Source of the DNA: Afipia sp.
GTDB lineage: Bacteria > Pseudomonadota > Alphaproteobacteria > Rhizobiales > Xanthobacteraceae
Assembly: GCA_030652315.1 (NCBI GenBank)
Contig: JAUSAX010000038.1
Location: 1-64,000, forward strand
Direction of reading: 5' to 3'
Length of the DNA: 64,000 nt
Shown here: in pieces, positions 19,626-31,692 of the stretch
Layout of the letters: the number at the start of each line of letters is the position of its first letter
Position numbering within the stretch: the first letter of the stretch is position 1
The notes under the pieces: model-generated
Database searches by the model: none
What the model was told of the DNA's origin: nothing
Seen by the model: only the letters and a program-made list of their open reading frames with translations
Position numbers and translations under genes: made by a program

Positions 19626-19832
19626 TTATTCGAGCTCGAGGTCGCCATCGACCGTGAACGTGAGATCGACGCCGCCGACCGTGAGCACCATCTTCGCAGG
19701 CAGCTTTTCGCTGCCCTTGAGCCGGCCAGAAGCGACCGCATCGCGGACAGCCTTCTCGATTTCACGCTGCGAGGTGACGCCGACCTGCTTGAGAAACTTT
19801 CGCACGCTGGTGTTGAAGACATCCTCGTTCAT
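19626..19832 (-). CDS. DUF6494-like small conserved protein
   Basis: MNEDVFNTSVRKFLKQVGVTSQREIEKAVRDAVASGRLKGSEKLPAKMVLTVGGVDLTFTVDGDLELE. Confidence 0.7.
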   Translation of the reverse strand: MNEDVFNTSVRKFLKQVGVTSQREIEKAVRDAVASGRLKGSEKLPAKMVLTVGGVDLTFTVDGDLELE

Positions 19833-19872
19833 TGTGATCTCCTGGTGTGACAGCGATGGGATTCCACTCCCG

Positions 19873-19938
19873 CTCGTCCCCGCGAAAGCGGGGACCCATG
19901 CTTTAAAGTTCTGGATTCCCGCTTTCGCGGGAATGAGC
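19873..19938. repeat. REP-like repeat CTCGTCCCCGCGAAAGCGGGGACCC...GATTCCCGCTTTCGCGGGAATGAG
   Basis: Two adjacent hairpins; related to the outer repeat at 15831. Confidence 0.8.
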
Positions 19939-19972
19939 GGAGAGAGGCGTTTCAATTCAGGTGCATCATACC

Positions 19973-21883
<1,911 letters not shown>

Positions 21884-21909
21884 TGAACGGTCTCCGGGCG
21901 CGACACCTT

Positions 21910-21996
21910 CGTCATGGCCGGGCTCGTCCCGGCCATCCACGCCTTGTTTTCGTCAACGTAGAAGACGTGGATGCCCGGAACAAGTCCGGGCATGAC
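21910..21996. repeat. REP-like repeat CGTCATGGCCGGG family (copy 3)
   Basis: Same arms as 4004 and 11820, in inverted order. Confidence 0.87.
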
Positions 21997-22021
21997 AGAC
22001 GGGAGATTCCCGTCTTTGAAC

Positions 22022-22714
22022 CTACTTACCGGCGTCTTTCCCCTTCAGCGGCATCTGTGCACCGGCGCGCTCGATCTCGCTGAAAAGACTCTTGCGATTG
22101 GCGCGCACTGCTTCGAAATCCGGCTTCAGCTTGAGCGCGGCATCGAAATCCGCCAGCGCCCGGCGGCGATCGCCCTTGGCGCGCCAGGCCATGCCGCGAC
22201 CGTTCAGCGCCTCCGCCAATGCCGGCTCAACCTTCAGCGCCGCATCGTAATCGGCGATGGCGCGGTCGAGTTCGCCCTTGACGTTGAAGTCGTCGCCGCG
22301 CGCCAGCAGCGTTTTCGCGTCCAGCGCCTTCGCGGTCTGGTCCGGCTTGCACACGCTCATCGTCGTAACGCTCGCACCAACTGGCCGTCCGAGAATCGCA
22401 GACAGCTCCTGGCACGTTCCATCGATACAGAGCCGCCGCTCGCCTGCGAGCCCGGATTTTCCCAGCGCGACCTCCGGCAACATCGGCAATTGCGGCTTCC
22501 AGCGAAACCAGCCATCAACCAGCCGCGCGTCCGGCGGCGGCTCCATGCCCGCGCCCGCCCCGTTGACGCGTACCTCGACGATTTCGAGACCCTGTGGCGT
22601 CACGCGCCAGTCCTCCTGCCATTCGACCTTCTCGACCGAATGGGTCCATGTCAGCATGAACGACGCCATCGCCAGCGATTTGACGACGCCCGCGGTAGCA
22701 AGACACAGGCTCAC
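22022..22714 (-). CDS. TPR repeat-containing protein, exported
   Basis: Repeated ARGDDFNVKGELDRAIADYDAALKVEPALAEALNGRG TPR units. Confidence 0.8.
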   Translation of the reverse strand: MSLCLATAGVVKSLAMASFMLTWTHSVEKVEWQEDWRVTPQGLEIVEVRVNGAGAGMEPPPDARLVDGWFRWKPQLPMLPEVALGKSGLAGERRLCIDGTCQELSAILGRPVGASVTTMSVCKPDQTAKALDAKTLLARGDDFNVKGELDRAIADYDAALKVEPALAEALNGRGMAWRAKGDRRRALADFDAALKLKPDFEAVRANRKSLFSEIERAGAQMPLKGKDAGK

Positions 22715-23075
22715 TTCATCACCTCAGAACTCAATTTTCGGTTTTGAATTTTGCGGGAAATTGGACGGATGAGCGGGCCCGGTCAATCCGAAGGACGCGA
22801 AAGAAAGAACTACGAATGCGTCGCCGGCCATAGACGTTCGTCTAGGGGAAGACCGTTCGGTGAAATGCTTTGCTGCGCTGCAATGAGGAACCGCGTCATG
22901 CGGCTGCAACACCGCACCCCGACGATAAGGTTGCCATTAAGGTTGCGGCCCATCTGTCATCATGGCTCACATGGTCAAGGTGACCGGCTTGCTCTAGAAC
23001 GCTGATAGCGTCGAAGCATACGGCGCAACAAGCAAGGCCCGTACAACACACGGGCGGGATGGAGACTTAAAGAAT

Positions 23076-24098
23076 ATGATTAAGCGACCGACTTCCGTAC
23101 TACCTCATTCAGCATCGCGTATCACCCGCCGCTCCGTTCTCGCAGGCGGTGCCGCAGCATTGGCAGCGACGCCATTTCTGAGCCAGACCTCGAAGGCCGC
23201 CGCATGGCCGGATCGCCCGGTGAAATTTGTCGTGCCTTTCTCCCCCGGCGGCACCACCGACATTCTCGGACGGCTTGTCGCGCAGAAGCTGTCGGAAGAA
23301 TACGGCCAGCAGTTCATCGTCGAGAACAAGACCGGCGCGGGTGGCAACATCGCCGCCGACTTCGTCGCGAAGTCCGATCCCGACGGATACACCTTCATCG
23401 TGGGCACGCCCGGCACTCATTCGATCAACAAGTTTGTTCAGAAGAACATGCCTTACGATCAGCTCAAAGACATCCAGCCGGTCACCATCATCGCGCGTGT
23501 CCCGAACCTGATGTCAGTCAATCCCGAGGTCGCGGCGAAATCCGTCGCCGAATTCCTTGCGCTGGCAAAATCGAAACCCGGCCAGCTGTTCTACGGCACG
23601 CCGGGGCTCGGCACCACGGCGCACCTGTCGACCGAGTTGCTCAAGTCGATGACCGGCATCGACATCGTTCACGTTCCCTACAAGGGCAGCGCACCGGCGC
23701 TCACCGATCTGGTGGCGGGCCGCGTTCATGTCATGATCGACAATCTTCCGGCGGTGCTTCCCTTCGCCGAGAACAACAACGTGCGGTCGCTGGCGATCAG
23801 CACCGCCGAGCGCTGGCCGTTGCTGCCGAACATTCCGCCGATCGCCGAAACCGTGAAGGGCTACGACGCCGCGTCGTGGTTCACCGTTGCGGCGCCGGCC
23901 AAGGTGTCGAAGGACATCGTGATGAAGCTCAACGCGAGCATCATCAAGCACATCAAGTCGCCCGACGGGATCGAGCGCATCCGCAAGCTCGGTGGCGAGC
24001 CTATCGGCAACACGCCTGAGGAAATGCAGGCATTTGTCATCTCGGAAATGGAAAAGTGGGGCAAGGTCGCGCAGTTCGCGAAGATCGAGCCTCAGTAA
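23076..24098 (+). CDS. Bug family (TctC-like) solute-binding protein
   Basis: WPDRPVKFVVPFSPGGTTDILGRLVAQKLSEEYGQQFIVENKTGAGGNIAADFVAKSDPDGYT. Confidence 0.93.
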   Translation: MIKRPTSVLPHSASRITRRSVLAGGAAALAATPFLSQTSKAAAWPDRPVKFVVPFSPGGTTDILGRLVAQKLSEEYGQQFIVENKTGAGGNIAADFVAKSDPDGYTFIVGTPGTHSINKFVQKNMPYDQLKDIQPVTIIARVPNLMSVNPEVAAKSVAEFLALAKSKPGQLFYGTPGLGTTAHLSTELLKSMTGIDIVHVPYKGSAPALTDLVAGRVHVMIDNLPAVLPFAENNNVRSLAISTAERWPLLPNIPPIAETVKGYDAASWFTVAAPAKVSKDIVMKLNASIIKHIKSPDGIERIRKLGGEPIGNTPEEMQAFVISEMEKWGKVAQFAKIEPQ

Positions 24099-24179
24099 CA
24101 CCCCGGTTCCGGCGCCGCGGCGGGCATCGTCCGCTGCGGCGCCGGGAACATTCTTGCCGGCCATGCTATTGTCGAGGTC

Positions 24180-24614
24180 ATGGCGCAACCGATTCCAGCA
24201 GACGACGTCAGGCCGCCCCGGCTCATCTGGCCGGTTCTGAGCGGTGTTGTCCTTGTCGCGCTGATCGCAGCGGCGGCGATCCTGCTGTCCTATAGAATCG
24301 AACCGCCGCCCGACAACGCGCGCGTCGTCGCCGACGAGGAGCGGCTGACCTATGCGAGCACGCCGTGCGTGGTGTTCAACAAGCTGGACCGCGAGCTGAT
24401 CGCCAACCGCGCCGAGATCAGCGATTCGTCGAAGCCGCTTCAGCTGTTTTCCTACGCCAGCGAGAAAACCATCGCAGACGTCAAGGCGGACAAGAAATGG
24501 TCGCGCGATACCGCCTGCGATTACATCACCGGCTTCGACCAGATCGTCACGGTCTGGATGCGCCTGATCGGATACCGTTCCCGCTGGACCGATGACGGAC
24601 AATGGCGCTGGTAG
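24180..24614 (+). CDS. Hypothetical membrane-anchored protein
   Basis: Single N-terminal TM segment, continuous ORF. Confidence 0.6.
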   Translation: MAQPIPADDVRPPRLIWPVLSGVVLVALIAAAAILLSYRIEPPPDNARVVADEERLTYASTPCVVFNKLDRELIANRAEISDSSKPLQLFSYASEKTIADVKADKKWSRDTACDYITGFDQIVTVWMRLIGYRSRWTDDGQWRW

Positions 24615-24711
24615 CAAATCTCTTTCCAACACGCTCCGATTGGAACACATTCGTGCTTCATGTCGCGATTCAGCCAGCCCGTTTTCGAATGATGCCCCTC
24701 AAAGGACTCCT

Positions 24712-26412
24712 GTGAGCACGACGACCGACAAGCCCGCCAAACGATCCCTGCTGTCGGCCGATGGGATCACCGCGCCCTTGAGACACGCGGTGTTCCGGCG
24801 AATCTGGCTGGCGAGCCTGCTCACCAATCTCGGGCTGATGATCAACGGCGTCGGCGCGGCCTGGGCGATGACCCAGATGACGTCGTCAGCCAGCATGGTG
24901 GCGCTGGTCCAGACCGCCCTGATGCTGCCCATCATGCTGCTGTCGCTGGCCGCAGGCGCCATCGCGGACATGTACGACCGGCGCGTCGTCGGCCTGATCG
25001 CACTGCTGCTCGGGCTCGTCGGCGCAGTGACGCTGGCCGTCCTCGCCTATTTCAACGCCATCACCCCCAACAGCCTGCTGCTGTTCTGTTTCATGATCGG
25101 CAGCGGCATGGCGCTGTTCGGCCCGGCATGGCAGGCCTCGGTCAGCGAGCAGGTGCCCGCCGAGACGCTGCCCTCGGCCGTCGCGCTCAACGGCATCAGC
25201 TACAACATCGCGCGCAGCTTCGGCCCGGCGCTCGGCGGCATCATCGTGGCGGCGGCGGGCGCGGTGGCCGCGTTCGTCTGCAACGTGCTGCTGTATATTC
25301 CGCTGATCGTCGTGCTTTACTTCTGGCAGCGGACGCTGGAGCCCTCGCGGCTGCCGCCGGAGCGATTGCGCCGCGCCGTCGTGTCCGGCGTGCGCTACAT
25401 TGTCCACTCCCCGCCGATCCGCATCGTGCTGTACCGGACATTGGTGACCGGCATCGCCGGCGGCTCCGTGCTGGCCTTGTTGCCGTTGGTGGCGCGCGAC
25501 ATCCTGCACGGCGGCGCCCAGACCTACGGTATTATGCTCGGCTGCTTCGGCATGGGCGGCGTGCTCGGCGCGCTCAATATCTCCAGCGTGCGCGCGCACC
25601 TGAGCGGCGAGCATGCCGTCCGGTTGTGCGCGCTGACGATGGGTCTCGCGATCGGCGTGCTTGCGCTCAGCCGCTGGCCGGCGCTGACCGGCGCAGCGCT
25701 GGTCGTGGCCGGTGCGTCGTGGATGATCGCGGTCACGCTATTCAACATCGGGGTACAGCTCTCGACGCCGCGCTGGGTCGCCGGCCGCGCGCTGGCGGCG
25801 TATCAGGCCGCGATTGCCGGCGGCGTCGCAATCGGAAGCTGGTTGTGGGGATATGTCGCCAACGGCGTCGGCATCGGCAACGCGCTGCTGATTGCCGGCG
25901 CGGTGATGTTCGTTTCGCCGGTGCTGGCGATCTGGCTGCGGATGCCCTCGACCGAAGGCGCCAACAACGACGCGGTCGACGCGCTTGAAGAGCCCGAGGT
26001 GAACCTTTCTATCTCGCAGCGAAGCGGGCCGATCGTTGTCGAGATCGAATACCGTGTGAGCCAGCAGAAAGCCCGCGCGTTCTACACGACAATGCTGCAG
26101 CTCCAGGCCATCCGGCAGCGCAATGGCGCCTATGACTGGTCGATCGCACGCGACATCGCAGATCCCGAACTGTGGATCGAGCGCTATCACTGCCCGACAT
26201 GGCTGGACTATCTGCGTCAGCGCAACCGCTCGACCCAGTCCGAGCGCGAGATCCAACTCAAGGCCATCGGGTTTCATCTGGGGCCGGAACCGATCAAGGT
26301 TCATCGCATGCTGGAGCGGCCGCTGGGATCGGTACGCTGGAAGGACGAGACGCCGGATCGCACCAGGGCGACCGACGTGCCGATCGAGACGCCGGCCAGC
26401 AGCGGCGTGTGA
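24712..26412 (+). CDS. MFS transporter (EntS-like, with C-terminal soluble domain)
   Basis: Multiple TMs, MYDRRVVGLIALLLG, C-terminal soluble region VEIEYRVSQQKARAFYTTMLQLQAIRQRNGAYDW; GTG start at 24712. Confidence 0.87.
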   Translation: MSTTTDKPAKRSLLSADGITAPLRHAVFRRIWLASLLTNLGLMINGVGAAWAMTQMTSSASMVALVQTALMLPIMLLSLAAGAIADMYDRRVVGLIALLLGLVGAVTLAVLAYFNAITPNSLLLFCFMIGSGMALFGPAWQASVSEQVPAETLPSAVALNGISYNIARSFGPALGGIIVAAAGAVAAFVCNVLLYIPLIVVLYFWQRTLEPSRLPPERLRRAVVSGVRYIVHSPPIRIVLYRTLVTGIAGGSVLALLPLVARDILHGGAQTYGIMLGCFGMGGVLGALNISSVRAHLSGEHAVRLCALTMGLAIGVLALSRWPALTGAALVVAGASWMIAVTLFNIGVQLSTPRWVAGRALAAYQAAIAGGVAIGSWLWGYVANGVGIGNALLIAGAVMFVSPVLAIWLRMPSTEGANNDAVDALEEPEVNLSISQRSGPIVVEIEYRVSQQKARAFYTTMLQLQAIRQRNGAYDWSIARDIADPELWIERYHCPTWLDYLRQRNRSTQSEREIQLKAIGFHLGPEPIKVHRMLERPLGSVRWKDETPDRTRATDVPIETPASSGV

Positions 26413-26454
26413 GCGCAGCTGCGCTAAGATCATCATACAACAGGGGCGTCAACG

Positions 26455-26599
26455 TCGTCATTGCGAGCCAACGGGTCCGCCAAAAGCGCGTTTACGCGCG
26501 TCTTTGACGCGCTATGGCCGGACCAATGACAGGTTCCGCGAAGCGATCCAGCTTTTTGGGAAGCTGGATTGCTTCGTCGCTTCGCTCCTCGCAATGACG
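26455..26599. repeat. REP-like repeat CGTCATTGCGAG family (copy 2, long variant)
   Basis: CGTCATTGCGAGCCAACGGG...GCTGGATTGCTTCGTCGCTTCGCTCCTCGCAATGACG. Confidence 0.8.
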
Positions 26600-26625
26600 A
26601 GCAGAACGGAAGTCGTTCGAGAGCG

Positions 26626-26880
26626 TCAGCCGTTCGATGTCGGTGTTTGGCTTTCGTGCCAACGGTTCGCACGCTCGAACATGCGCCAGTGGATCGCCTC
26701 GGTCTCCGCGAATTTCTCCGGGCTCAACCACGGCTTCAGCGCCTTGAGTGTCTTTTCCCAATCGGCGCGGTCCGGCTTCGGAACGTCGCCGAACAACTTC
26801 GACAACTCACTCGAAACAATACCTTTCGGCGAAACAATTTTGTTCATGATCGTCGCCCCGCACGCGAACGCCACAGTCAC
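26626..26880 (-). CDS. Hypothetical protein
   Basis: 84 aa; likely start at the internal ATG (MNKIVSPKGIVSSELSKLFGDVPKPDRADWEKTLKALKPWL). Confidence 0.55.
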   Translation of the reverse strand: MTVAFACGATIMNKIVSPKGIVSSELSKLFGDVPKPDRADWEKTLKALKPWLSPEKFAETEAIHWRMFERANRWHESQTPTSNG

Positions 26881-27122
26881 GCAAGCTTTATATTTGAAAC
26901 GATCTCGTAGCGTGAAGCGAGAATGATTCGGAAGTGCTTATCAAACGCCTGTTGATAACTCGATTCGGTCAGCTGTACTGACGGATTGAGTCCGCGGTGA
27001 GTCAAAGCAAGTTTATGCGCGATGATGCTTCGCAGGTCTGCCATCATGGGAGCCATGACTAGGACGCCAGCGACTTGCGCGGGTATACCCCGTGAGCAAA
27101 TTTCAGGAACAGGTCCAATACG

Positions 27123-27911
27123 ATGATTGATTTCACCGCACTGATGGCAAGCATGACCGCCGACGGCGACACCAGCTCCGTCACGGCGACGGAAGACTGG
27201 CTTCAGGGCCGCACCATCTACGGCGGCCTCACCGCCGCCTTCTGCCTCGAAAGCGTGGCGCAACAGCTCGGCGACCTGCCGCCGTTGCGCTCCGCACAAT
27301 TCAGCTTCGTCGGACCGGCGGCGGGCACGGTCTTGATCCGCCCGACCGTGCTGCGCAGAGGCAAATCCACGGTGTTCGTCGGCGTCGATCTGTTCGGCGA
27401 GGCGGGTCTCGCAACGCGGGCGACGCTTTGCTACGGCACGGCCCGCGCCTCTTCGGTTGGATACGGCAGTCTGGCCGCGCCGACGGTCCCTGAACCGGAG
27501 ACCTGTCCGCCGTTCTTCCGCAAAATCCCCGGACTGAATTTCATCCAGCATTTCGAAGGACGTTTCGCCGGCGGCAATCCGCCCTTCAGCCAAGGCCAGC
27601 ATCCGATTTTCTCGATCTGGCTGCGCCATCAGGATCCAGCGAAACCGGCATCGACCGCGGCGCTGGTGGCGCTCACCGACGCGCCGCCGCCTGCAGCGCT
27701 CGTATTGTTCGAACGGCCGGGACCGATCAGCACCATGACCTGGGCGATCGACCTCCTGACCGACAGGCTGGAAACCAACGACGGCTGGTGGCTTCTGCAG
27801 ACCAAAGCCGAGAACGTCGTGGGCGGCTATTCCAGTCAGGCGACGACCCTGTGGAATGCTGATAGACAGCCGGTGCTGGTCAGCCGGCAAAACGTCGCGG
27901 TGTTCATGTGA
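27123..27911 (+). CDS. Acyl-CoA thioesterase family protein (TesB-like)
   Basis: LQGRTIYGGLTAAFCLESVAQQLGDLPPLRSAQFSFVGPAAGTVLIRPTVLRRGKSTVFVGVDLFGE double hotdog. Confidence 0.82.
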   Translation: MIDFTALMASMTADGDTSSVTATEDWLQGRTIYGGLTAAFCLESVAQQLGDLPPLRSAQFSFVGPAAGTVLIRPTVLRRGKSTVFVGVDLFGEAGLATRATLCYGTARASSVGYGSLAAPTVPEPETCPPFFRKIPGLNFIQHFEGRFAGGNPPFSQGQHPIFSIWLRHQDPAKPASTAALVALTDAPPPAALVLFERPGPISTMTWAIDLLTDRLETNDGWWLLQTKAENVVGGYSSQATTLWNADRQPVLVSRQNVAVFM

Positions 27912-29053
27912 GATGCCTGCGCTGGACGATGTCGTGCATGGCGGCTGCCGCGATCGCGGCAACGCTGTCGTCCGCAGCCTTCGCCCAGACACCGCAGCAG
28001 ATCGCGGACTATCGCCGCAAGCTTGCCGAATACACCGCCGTCCGCCACCAGTTCGATGAGGCCGCCTCGACCTACTGGACCGCGATCGGCGACAAGCGGC
28101 GCGCGCGCAACGCCAAGCGCCGCAACAACGAGACCATCGTCGCCGAGGACTATGTCCTGACTCAGCCGCCGGTCTATACCGGCCCGCCGAAGCCGGTCGA
28201 TCCCTCACCGCCAGAGAAACCGCCGAAACCCCGCGCCCCGTTGCCGGTCGTGGCGGATTTCCTCAGCCAAGCGCAGGAGCACTTCCACTTCACGCCGCGC
28301 AAGCCCGCCACCGAGATCGACTACAAGCGCGCTTACGCGCGCGTTGCATCGAGTTACGGGCTGACCAGGGACCAGGCGGTGCGGATCTACAGCTTCGAAT
28401 CCGGCGGCAACGGCAAATACGACGTGCAGGCGGGGCTTGAGGGCAACCGGCCCGGCGCCCGCGCGATCTCCACCGCGCTCGGCTACAACCAACTCCTGAC
28501 CACCAACACCATCGGTCTTATCACCGAACATGGCGGCCTCATCCTCAAGGCGCTGCACGAGAAAGCCCATCAGGCCAGCGGCGCGCAGAAGGCCGAGTTG
28601 CAGCGCAAGGCCGCCGTCGTCCAGCAGATGGTCGCGTTCTGCAAGACCGTGCCCAATCAATGGAGCGCGCACGAAAAGCTCGGCGTCACACCGCGCGGCA
28701 TCGCGGTTCACGCGCTCAATCTCGATATCGATGTCGGGCCGCTGCTGCAGACGCTGAAACTGATGGACTCGGTGAACTTCGCCAAACGCAAAGGCTATAC
28801 CGCGCCGCTCACCGCCGCCGAACTCGAGATGATGAACCTGACCGGCGACGGCAACGGATTCGACATGGTGTCAATGCCGCAGGCGATGCGCGCCGTGGTG
28901 CCGACGTCGAACTTCTTCCAGCGCAACGGCTATGAGCGCAATCCGGTGGCGATCCGCAACAACACCGTCTCGAAGCTGCTGGCGGCCACAGATGCCCGGA
29001 TGGACAACCAGATCAATCTTCAGGGCGCGAAGGATCTGGCCTCGGGGTTTTAG
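27908..29053 (+). CDS. Secreted hypothetical protein with transglycosylase-like region
   Basis: Signal peptide; VASSYGLTRDQAVRIYSFESGGNGKYDVQAGLE; overlaps the upstream stop. Confidence 0.7.
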   Translation: MRCLRWTMSCMAAAAIAATLSSAAFAQTPQQIADYRRKLAEYTAVRHQFDEAASTYWTAIGDKRRARNAKRRNNETIVAEDYVLTQPPVYTGPPKPVDPSPPEKPPKPRAPLPVVADFLSQAQEHFHFTPRKPATEIDYKRAYARVASSYGLTRDQAVRIYSFESGGNGKYDVQAGLEGNRPGARAISTALGYNQLLTTNTIGLITEHGGLILKALHEKAHQASGAQKAELQRKAAVVQQMVAFCKTVPNQWSAHEKLGVTPRGIAVHALNLDIDVGPLLQTLKLMDSVNFAKRKGYTAPLTAAELEMMNLTGDGNGFDMVSMPQAMRAVVPTSNFFQRNGYERNPVAIRNNTVSKLLAATDARMDNQINLQGAKDLASGF

Positions 29054-29087
29054 ATTTGTCTGCGCTTGAGCAGCGACAAATCTCAAT

Positions 29088-29171
29088 CGTCATTGCGAGC
29101 GAAGCGAAGCAATCCAGCCTTGGGAAAAGCAGGAACTGGATTGCTTCGTCGCTTCGCTCCTCGCAATGACG
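29088..29171. repeat. REP-like repeat CGTCATTGCGAG family (copy 3)
   Basis: Inverted relative to copy 1. Confidence 0.85.
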
Positions 29172-29207
29172 AGATGGACCCCGCCGTCATGAACCTCGCC
29201 CGGCGGG

Positions 29208-30035
29208 TCAAACCCCATCCAGAACAATCACTGTCGGCTTCTTCGGCAGCGTGTCGCGTGAGACCGTAAAAGATCGTTCGGGACGAATGTCCATCTCGAA
29301 CTGTCCGTTCATGCGCGCGATGAAATCGCTCAGCGGCGTCGCGAACCGGTGCATCGGCAGCACAATGGAGGAGCGCAGCCGCCGCGTGATCTCCGACATG
29401 CCGTCCAGCGACAGCGTGAACGTGCCATCGATCGGCACCATGACGATATCGAGGCGGCCGATCGCGGCGTAGTGCGTCTCATCCAGCGGATGGTGCAAAT
29501 GGCCGAGATGGCCGATGCAAAGGCCCGCCACTTCGAAAATGAAGATCGAGTTGCCGTCCTTCTGCAGAGCTTCGGAGTCGAAACGATAAGCGCGGATGTC
29601 CGTAGTGACGTTCCGGATCAGCACATCGCCAATCATCCTTGCGTGCCGCGCCGGCTGACCGCCCTCGCCCCAGCCGTGCAGTACATGAGCGATGCGCGGA
29701 TCGGGATTGAGTGTGTAGTGCGTCGAATGCGCCCGGTTCATGGTCACGACATTGGGCGATTTGCCGGCGGTGTAGGCGCCGCTGAAATCGGTGGCGATGG
29801 TGACGTTGCGGGGCGTCTCGAGGATGTAGGTCGAGTGGCCCGCATAGGTGATCGTCACCTCGCTCTTTTCCGCCGCCACGCGCGACAGGCCGGCGAACAT
29901 CATGCGCGGTATGGATTGCGCGATCGCGAGACACTCGCTCGGCGGCGGCTTGTCCTGTGCAGACGCCGTGGTGGCTGACAGCATGACGCCGGCACATGCG
30001 GCGCCCAGCCGGACGATAAGACGCAATCGCTGCAT
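29208..30035 (-). CDS. MBL fold metallo-hydrolase (UlaG-like), exported
   Basis: VTITYAGHSTYILETPRNVTIATDFSG, LGHLHHPLDETHYAAIGRLDIVMVPIDG. Confidence 0.87.
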   Translation of the reverse strand: MQRLRLIVRLGAACAGVMLSATTASAQDKPPPSECLAIAQSIPRMMFAGLSRVAAEKSEVTITYAGHSTYILETPRNVTIATDFSGAYTAGKSPNVVTMNRAHSTHYTLNPDPRIAHVLHGWGEGGQPARHARMIGDVLIRNVTTDIRAYRFDSEALQKDGNSIFIFEVAGLCIGHLGHLHHPLDETHYAAIGRLDIVMVPIDGTFTLSLDGMSEITRRLRSSIVLPMHRFATPLSDFIARMNGQFEMDIRPERSFTVSRDTLPKKPTVIVLDGV

Positions 30036-30446
30036 CGAGAGCTCCCGCGAATGACGAGGCGGCGTGCCCGCTGGCCGTCCGCTCCGCGCCGATTGTCTCA
30101 GGGCATGAGCGTGGCGGCAATGACCAACGCGCCGGCGTCGCGGCTGACGCGGGACGGTCTCGGGGCAAAATCAAGAACGTATATACTATTGAAATTGCTG
30201 ATAAATTCTTCGTCGCGCACCTCGCCGGCCAGCCCGAATGAGGAATGCCTTGCGCAGATGCATCGAGGACGGCCCGCACGCGAGCGTTTGCGGTCAATTT
30301 GATCTGCAGCGCTGGAGAGAAAATCTCTCCTGCGTCACAGCGACACGGACTGCGACATAAATGCCGGCAGTGAGCATCGGCGCTAGGGGCGCCGAAAGTG
30401 ATGATTATCTTTTGGTGGTGGAAGAGAGTTTGCGCAGCGAGAGGAG

Positions 30447-30818
30447 GTGAGCATCATGCGTATTTGTCATTGGCAAGATATCGCGAGCCTGTTGCTGGGC
30501 GTGTGGTTGGTTGTGTCGCCGTTCGTCCTGGGCTTCTCCGGGGTGGCGACATGGATAACCATCGTGCTTGGGTTGTTCGTCATTCTGTTTGCCGTCGAAG
30601 GATTCGTCATTCCGTCCTATCTGGAGGAATGGGGAGAGATTCTCCTCGGTCTGGCGCTGCTGGCTGCCCCTTGGACAGTCGGTTATGAGTCGGCGCCGGC
30701 CATGGTCAGCAGTGTGGCGTCGGGCCTGTTGGTGATCCTGTTTGCGATCTGGGAACTGATGACCGATCGCGACTTCGTCACCTGGTGGCACGATCGATGG
30801 CATCATCCGGTCACCTGA
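30447..30818 (+). CDS. SPW repeat protein
   Basis: DIASLLLGVWLVVSPFVLGFSG and EWGEILLGLALLAAPWTVGYES repeats. Confidence 0.85.
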   Translation: MSIMRICHWQDIASLLLGVWLVVSPFVLGFSGVATWITIVLGLFVILFAVEGFVIPSYLEEWGEILLGLALLAAPWTVGYESAPAMVSSVASGLLVILFAIWELMTDRDFVTWWHDRWHHPVT

Positions 30819-31084
30819 TGACCTGGGTCGTTAACCGGCCCCATCAGCGCCGTTGACGGCGGCAGGACGCCGTGTGCCTCGACAGCATGCGGCGTCTCTC
30901 CTGGCCCATCATGTTGGAAGCGCGAGGAGGATCGCGGCCATCGCGCAATTAAATTGGCTGCGCACGAATTGCAGCGAGCGACCTGAAGACCTATGTCGGC
31001 TTTGTAACCACGCGGCCGCCCATCGTGCGGCAAGACCTGCAGGAAACCCTCACGGTGGATGGTTGCATATCGGGAGGTCACGTC

Positions 31085-31558
31085 ATGTCCATTGCTCCCA
31101 CACTCCGGCAATATCTGATTGCTGAAAACATCCAGTACGACGAGATTCCGCACGAACTCACCATGTCGTCCATGCGCACGGCTGAAGCATGCCGCGTCTC
31201 GGGCGACCGCCTCGCCAAGGGCATCGTGCTGCGGCGCGACGGCGGCTATGTGCTGGCTGTCATGCCGGCATCGCATCACCTCCACCTCTTGGAACTGAGA
31301 AAAAAACTCGGTGAAGATGTCGATATGGCCGATGAAACCGAGATCGGTCAGCTGTTTCGCGACTGCGCGCACGGTGCGGTTCCGGCCGTTGGCAAATGCT
31401 ACGGACTGGATCTGATCGTCGATGACAGCATCGAGGCGCAGCCGGAGATCTATATGGAAGCCGGCGATCACGAGACGCTGCTTCATCTCAGTGGTGCACA
31501 GTTTGCGCGGCTGACGGCCAACGCACTTCATGGGCGCTTCAGTTCACATGATGCATGA
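31085..31558 (+). CDS. YbaK/aminoacyl-tRNA deacylase (EbsC/ProX-like)
   Basis: MSSMRTAEACRVSGDRLAKGIVLRRDGGYVLAVMPASHHLHL...GAVPAVGKCYGLDLIVDDSI. Confidence 0.88.
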   Translation: MSIAPTLRQYLIAENIQYDEIPHELTMSSMRTAEACRVSGDRLAKGIVLRRDGGYVLAVMPASHHLHLLELRKKLGEDVDMADETEIGQLFRDCAHGAVPAVGKCYGLDLIVDDSIEAQPEIYMEAGDHETLLHLSGAQFARLTANALHGRFSSHDA

Positions 31559-31692
31559 CTGAGGATTTGTCGTTGTACCTGCGGCGGGCATCCGGATGCC
31601 CGGGAACAGCTCATCGCGTGCCCGGCGCCGAAGCGCCTGCGCGATCGCATGACTTGAAAATCCTGTCATAGATGTTTATGTTCCGGCCTGCG

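Noticed and set aside
31560-31692. Guanidine-I (ykkC) riboswitch
   Set aside because: No class I core motifs identifiable; the ACGR twin hairpins fit class II instead
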